IMG/VR virus record: IMGVR_UViG_3300033143_006516
Span: 1-22,688 of that record
Strand: one strand, 5' to 3'
DNA length: 22,688 nt
Source: a virus
Position 1 is the stretch's first letter. Every line of letters begins with the position of its first letter. The position numbers and the translations under genes were made by a program. The notes under the pieces were generated by a model. That model was not told the origin of the DNA, did no database searches, and saw nothing but the letters and a program-made list of their open reading frames with translations. Shown piece by piece: positions 19,827 through 22,688 of the stretch.

Positions 19827-21461
19827 ATGGATCATACAGAATCGTCACTCGAAACTTTGTTAAACAATGCGATGGAGGCGAATCACGTCAGGCGGTTTGT
19901 TATTAAAAACCTCACCTACGTCAGCAAAGATTCGCTCATTGATTGGATAATGACTGAGGGGAATATGTCCCCCAAGAGGTTCCAACTGCTTATGGATCAT
20001 CTGGATAGCGCCCGTGGTTTGAGCAACTTAGGGACAGAGCGCGAGTTCATGCCGCCAGATGTTAATTACACAGAGCGCGGAACGTATTACCAGGTTGTCA
20101 ACCCGCCCGACATTGAGGCCGTGAAAGAAGCTCTTTCCTCGTTCGACTTCTACACAAGAGCGTACAACCAACGTGCTTACCCTGAATTCTATCTTTACGA
20201 CTCCGTGATTTACGAGCATGTTTGGAATCATATGTACGTCGGCATAGCACAGGATAGTCGTATGCAGCTCGTTAAGAACATCGTCAATGCCGTGCTTGAT
20301 GCTGGAGAGTGGACATACCAGCCCGATCGTCAGCTTTTCACCGCATATCCTAAATGGACACCGACTCCTACAGCAAAGATGGATCAGGAGTTTGATGGTG
20401 ATAACTCCTTCTCCGACAGTGGTTTCTACGACATCGTGGCTCAGGATGCTTACGGCCGTTCCTATTACTCAAAGCCGGATCTTTTCCCGCAGGATTTTCA
20501 AGAGTATGTCGAGCAAATGGCTGAACTCTACAAGTACAATCATGTGCAAGATCGCTTCATCCCCAAGCCCATTGAGATGCCCGACAATATCGAGGATATT
20601 GGCCGGCAGATCTTGTCCGATGATGGTAATATGGTTTTTAGTGATCATGGCTATCAGGTCATGCCATTGCAGACGATCCGAGATCGTCTGCTTGATCATG
20701 GGATTAACCTGCCAACGTCTAAAATCAAGTTTCAGCTTATGGGTAGTACCGGGGAATGGGCGAAACCTCTTGTTATCAACGGCTTTGATCTTTACACGGA
20801 AGAGTATTGGAGCGATCACTTTAGTTTTGGCACACCAAACGAACGGTTCGTATGTGTTCAAAAACAGCGAATGACCGAGGCTTCTCTTCAACACAGCCAC
20901 AAGGCATCATTCGCCGCAGGTTTACCTGTTACGCTTGTCGGATTCATCTTGAATCCCGCATCAGAGGAGTTGATATATCTAAACATGGTAGGTCCACGAA
21001 ATAGTGTCCGGGCAAATTGGGCAGAGCTTATGAGTAAGAAGCAGCACTACTACGAAGGAGAATACTTCAAAGTCGCAAATGCAAAGAATCACAAGCGATT
21101 TGAATCAGAACTCCCATCGGGTTTATACCAGATGATCTTAATCAACCATGATGCTTCACCAACTGAGCTAACGCCGCTAGATAGCAAATTCTATCTGCTG
21201 ACCACCGAGAGATCTGACGCAATGCCCAATCACTTCTTGGCAACGCTAGATCGTTTCCTAAAGGTTCCTATCATGCCGCATTGGGCCGAGTATCTTTGGG
21301 TACTAGGTCGTTCAATCGGGATGATTACTTACACAGGTAACCCAAACAAACAAATCGGCGGCACATCCTGGACGATCAAGCGCGGCTTAAGCAGTACTGA
21401 TTGGGGAACACTCATATCCGCAGGTGTTGCCTCAAAGGATTTAGTATTTTCATGTTCGTAG
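19827..21461 (+). CDS. Large unknown protein
   Basis: 544 residues, ATG 19827 just 3 nt after the previous stop, with GGAGGT 10 nt upstream. Tyr- and Asp-rich and soluble; no membrane segments. Blocks that may help a search: FDFYTRAYNQRAYPEFYLYDS, NSFSDSGFYDIVAQDAYGRSY, EDIGRQILSDDGNMVFSDHGY and KFYLLTTERSDAMPNHFLATL. No Walker, nuclease or methylase motif seen. The last codons overlap the next gene by 10 nt. It belongs to the SSB to DUF6094 cluster and is probably conserved in related elements, but I cannot assign a function. Confidence 0.55.
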   Translation: MDHTESSLETLLNNAMEANHVRRFVIKNLTYVSKDSLIDWIMTEGNMSPKRFQLLMDHLDSARGLSNLGTEREFMPPDVNYTERGTYYQVVNPPDIEAVKEALSSFDFYTRAYNQRAYPEFYLYDSVIYEHVWNHMYVGIAQDSRMQLVKNIVNAVLDAGEWTYQPDRQLFTAYPKWTPTPTAKMDQEFDGDNSFSDSGFYDIVAQDAYGRSYYSKPDLFPQDFQEYVEQMAELYKYNHVQDRFIPKPIEMPDNIEDIGRQILSDDGNMVFSDHGYQVMPLQTIRDRLLDHGINLPTSKIKFQLMGSTGEWAKPLVINGFDLYTEEYWSDHFSFGTPNERFVCVQKQRMTEASLQHSHKASFAAGLPVTLVGFILNPASEELIYLNMVGPRNSVRANWAELMSKKQHYYEGEYFKVANAKNHKRFESELPSGLYQMILINHDASPTELTPLDSKFYLLTTERSDAMPNHFLATLDRFLKVPIMPHWAEYLWVLGRSIGMITYTGNPNKQIGGTSWTIKRGLSSTDWGTLISAGVASKDLVFSCS

Positions 21462-21904
21462 TATTCGGCTCCATTCACGAAGTCGATGGCGTGATTTGCT
21501 TCACATTGGAAGAACACAACGCAGAGCGATTGGTTGAATCGTTGTCAGCAAGTGATCTTACATGGGAGCAAATCCGCTACAACCACATCGACGAATACAG
21601 GGGTAATCATCCTAATTGGGATTACCCATTCTACGTCAAGTTAATTGAAGATTATGGGCATGTAATCAAGCCTATTTGGATTGATTTTGAATCGCTTGAT
21701 TCAGACACCATTCCACCTATAACGAGGAGTAAATCTTATGAGACTAGCAGGAACAGCGAAAGCGGGGTTTTACCCGCTTCCGGAAATGATGATACCCCCG
21801 ATTCTATCTACGATCTCCAGGATGAATGGAGAGAGGACATCGAAAATATTAGATCCGGGATGCGGCGAAGGAGTCGCATTAACCGGCATAGCAAGGGGAG
21901 CTAA
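21452..21904 (+). CDS. Acidic unknown protein, C-terminus runs into next gene
   Basis: 150 residues from ATG 21452, overlapping the previous gene by 10 nt. Residues 1-90 (MFVVFGSIHEVDGVICF, then EHNAERLVESLSASDLTWEQIRY) look like a compact, acidic domain ending near DTIPPI. Residues 91-150 overlap the DUF6094 gene in another frame by 167 nt and are Ser/Arg-rich with no domain character. A TAA at 21720-21722 in another frame would give a natural end at residue 90. Either an indel has removed the proper stop, or the tail is a tolerated read-through. Function unknown. Confidence 0.5.
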   Translation: MFVVFGSIHEVDGVICFTLEEHNAERLVESLSASDLTWEQIRYNHIDEYRGNHPNWDYPFYVKLIEDYGHVIKPIWIDFESLDSDTIPPITRSKSYETSRNSESGVLPASGNDDTPDSIYDLQDEWREDIENIRSGMRRRSRINRHSKGS

Positions 21905-22688
21905 CCTGCTCCCATTTGGTTGCGAACTGCACGAACAACGTGCATCCTACGCGGCTGATGCCGTGAAAGTAATCGATAACACGACCAGCGCCAGTGTAAT
22001 CAATGATGATTACAGGAATATCCGCACCGAGCGAAAGTCATTCACCGTGTTGTATCTCAACCCCCCATACGACTTTGACAAAGAATCAGGGCGGGAGGAA
22101 TACACCTGGCTAAAGGCAATGCGCCCATACCTTGCAGAAGGTGGCTTGCTCATCTGGATAGTGCCTGAGCGTATCCTAGCCGACAGGCTTGTGCAGCGTT
22201 ATCTCGCTTCCTGGTTTACCAGCTTACTTACGTACCGTTTCGTAGGTGATACGTACAACGCATACAAGCAGGTTGTAATCTACGGAACCGTGCGGAAGGC
22301 AGCATTACGTGCAGATATAGCCGTAACACGCAACCTACGCCAATTAGCGACGCTACACGGCGATCTACCAGAACACCCGACGTTTGTGAAACCTCTTTTC
22401 GACCTCAGCCATGTTGAGGAAGCGAAGAAGTTCTGGTTCTTTGGGATGTCCCCAAATCCAGAAGCAGTCATTGCAGAAGTTAAAGGTCATGGTATCGAAA
22501 CGCGCCCAGAGTACAAAACATATTTGTCCCCGGCGCCCAAGATTGAGCTTGACCCACTTACGCCAATGAAAATTGGACATATTGCAAGCACGATTGCCGC
22601 CGGCCATATCAACAACCAGGAGTTGATGACAGACAAAGGCCGCATCTTAATCAAGGGTTCTGTTTACAACGAGCAGGTAGTAGCCGAA
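21738..22688 (+). CDS. DUF6094-type SAM methyltransferase, 3' end outside window
   Basis: At least 317 residues; CGAGGAG 9 nt before ATG 21738. Opening RLAGTAKAGFYPLP (2-15) is typical of DUF6094. DPGCGEGVALTGIA (39-52) is the AdoMet-binding motif, GCELHE (61-66) the acidic strand, and NPPYDFD (108-114) the catalytic motif of an amino-group (N6-adenine or N4-cytosine) methylase. A later part, LLIWIVPERIL then YRFVGDTYNAYKQVVIYG, is the family's C-terminal Rossmann half. Such genes are found in phages and integrative elements, often beside a helicase, which could lie beyond the window. Possible role in protecting the element's DNA. Confidence 0.85.
   Translation, partial: MRLAGTAKAGFYPLPEMMIPPILSTISRMNGERTSKILDPGCGEGVALTGIARGANLLPFGCELHEQRASYAADAVKVIDNTTSASVINDDYRNIRTERKSFTVLYLNPPYDFDKESGREEYTWLKAMRPYLAEGGLLIWIVPERILADRLVQRYLASWFTSLLTYRFVGDTYNAYKQVVIYGTVRKAALRADIAVTRNLRQLATLHGDLPEHPTFVKPLFDLSHVEEAKKFWFFGMSPNPEAVIAEVKGHGIETRPEYKTYLSPAPKIELDPLTPMKIGHIASTIAAGHINNQELMTDKGRILIKGSVYNEQVVAE

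Noticed and set aside
1-22688. tRNA genes
   Set aside because: I found no T-arm plus acceptor pattern that could fold into a cloverleaf, though a covariance-model search was not possible.

Overview
The window looks like a stretch of a double-stranded DNA tailed phage, or a prophage or phage-plasmid of the same kind, from an uncultivated bacterium. The left end holds tail-fibre and adhesin genes. The middle and right hold replication genes (an HTH replication protein, DnaB helicase, VRR-NUC nuclease, Dam-type methylase, SSB), packed tightly with bacterial Shine-Dalgarno sites (AGGAG, AAGGGG). No terminase, capsid, integrase or tRNA gene is visible. The host cannot be fixed from sequence alone.

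Layout. (1) 1-4874, plus strand: receptor-binding module with two tandem LamG-like adhesins, a His-rich protein, a 690-aa beta-helical fibre with DPRLDNL repeats, a small ORF and an Ig-like fibre-tail adaptor, closed by a two-sided terminator at 4894-4968. (2) 4969-5340: untranslated stretch with a possible branched RNA structure. (3) 5341-11689, minus strand: one long operon read from about 11720 leftward, in the order replication initiator, DnaB, VRR-NUC, D12 adenine methylase, zinc-knuckle protein, basic protein, DUF6166-like protein, small protein, two-TM protein, HTH protein. (4) 11690-12110: divergent control region whose two sigma70-like promoters share the 10-mer CATACGGACT. (5) 12111-13633: one unknown gene, then about 1.1 kb of noncoding DNA with iteron-like repeats, an 11-bp phased array, palindromes and an 18-bp minisatellite. 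(6) 13634-17923, plus strand: an unusual accessory block with an unknown gene, a SLOG/DUF4326/SLOG-like fusion, a small Rossmann-like protein, a DarG-like macro domain and a NADAR protein. (7) 17976-22688: small unknown genes, SSB, two unknown genes, an acidic protein and a DUF6094-type methyltransferase cut by the window end.

Working model. The leftward operon supplies initiation, unwinding and DNA modification, and the rightward operon supplies SSB and accessory functions. The most interesting block is 14168-17923, where several families tied to NAD+/ADP-ribose chemistry sit together without a visible ADP-ribosyltransferase toxin. This suggests a phage set of enzymes that removes ADP-ribose or processes nucleotides, possibly against DarT-like defence. 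A second highlight is a possible lambda-O-style origin inside the initiator gene: six copies of TGTCGTT around a perfect 30-bp AT-rich palindrome. The rightward genes are repeatedly preceded by GC-rich hairpins, three of them ending in the same TTTTATCAACC tail. GATC sites are about six times denser in 13634-15595 than in the tail genes, and a Dam-family methylase is encoded nearby.
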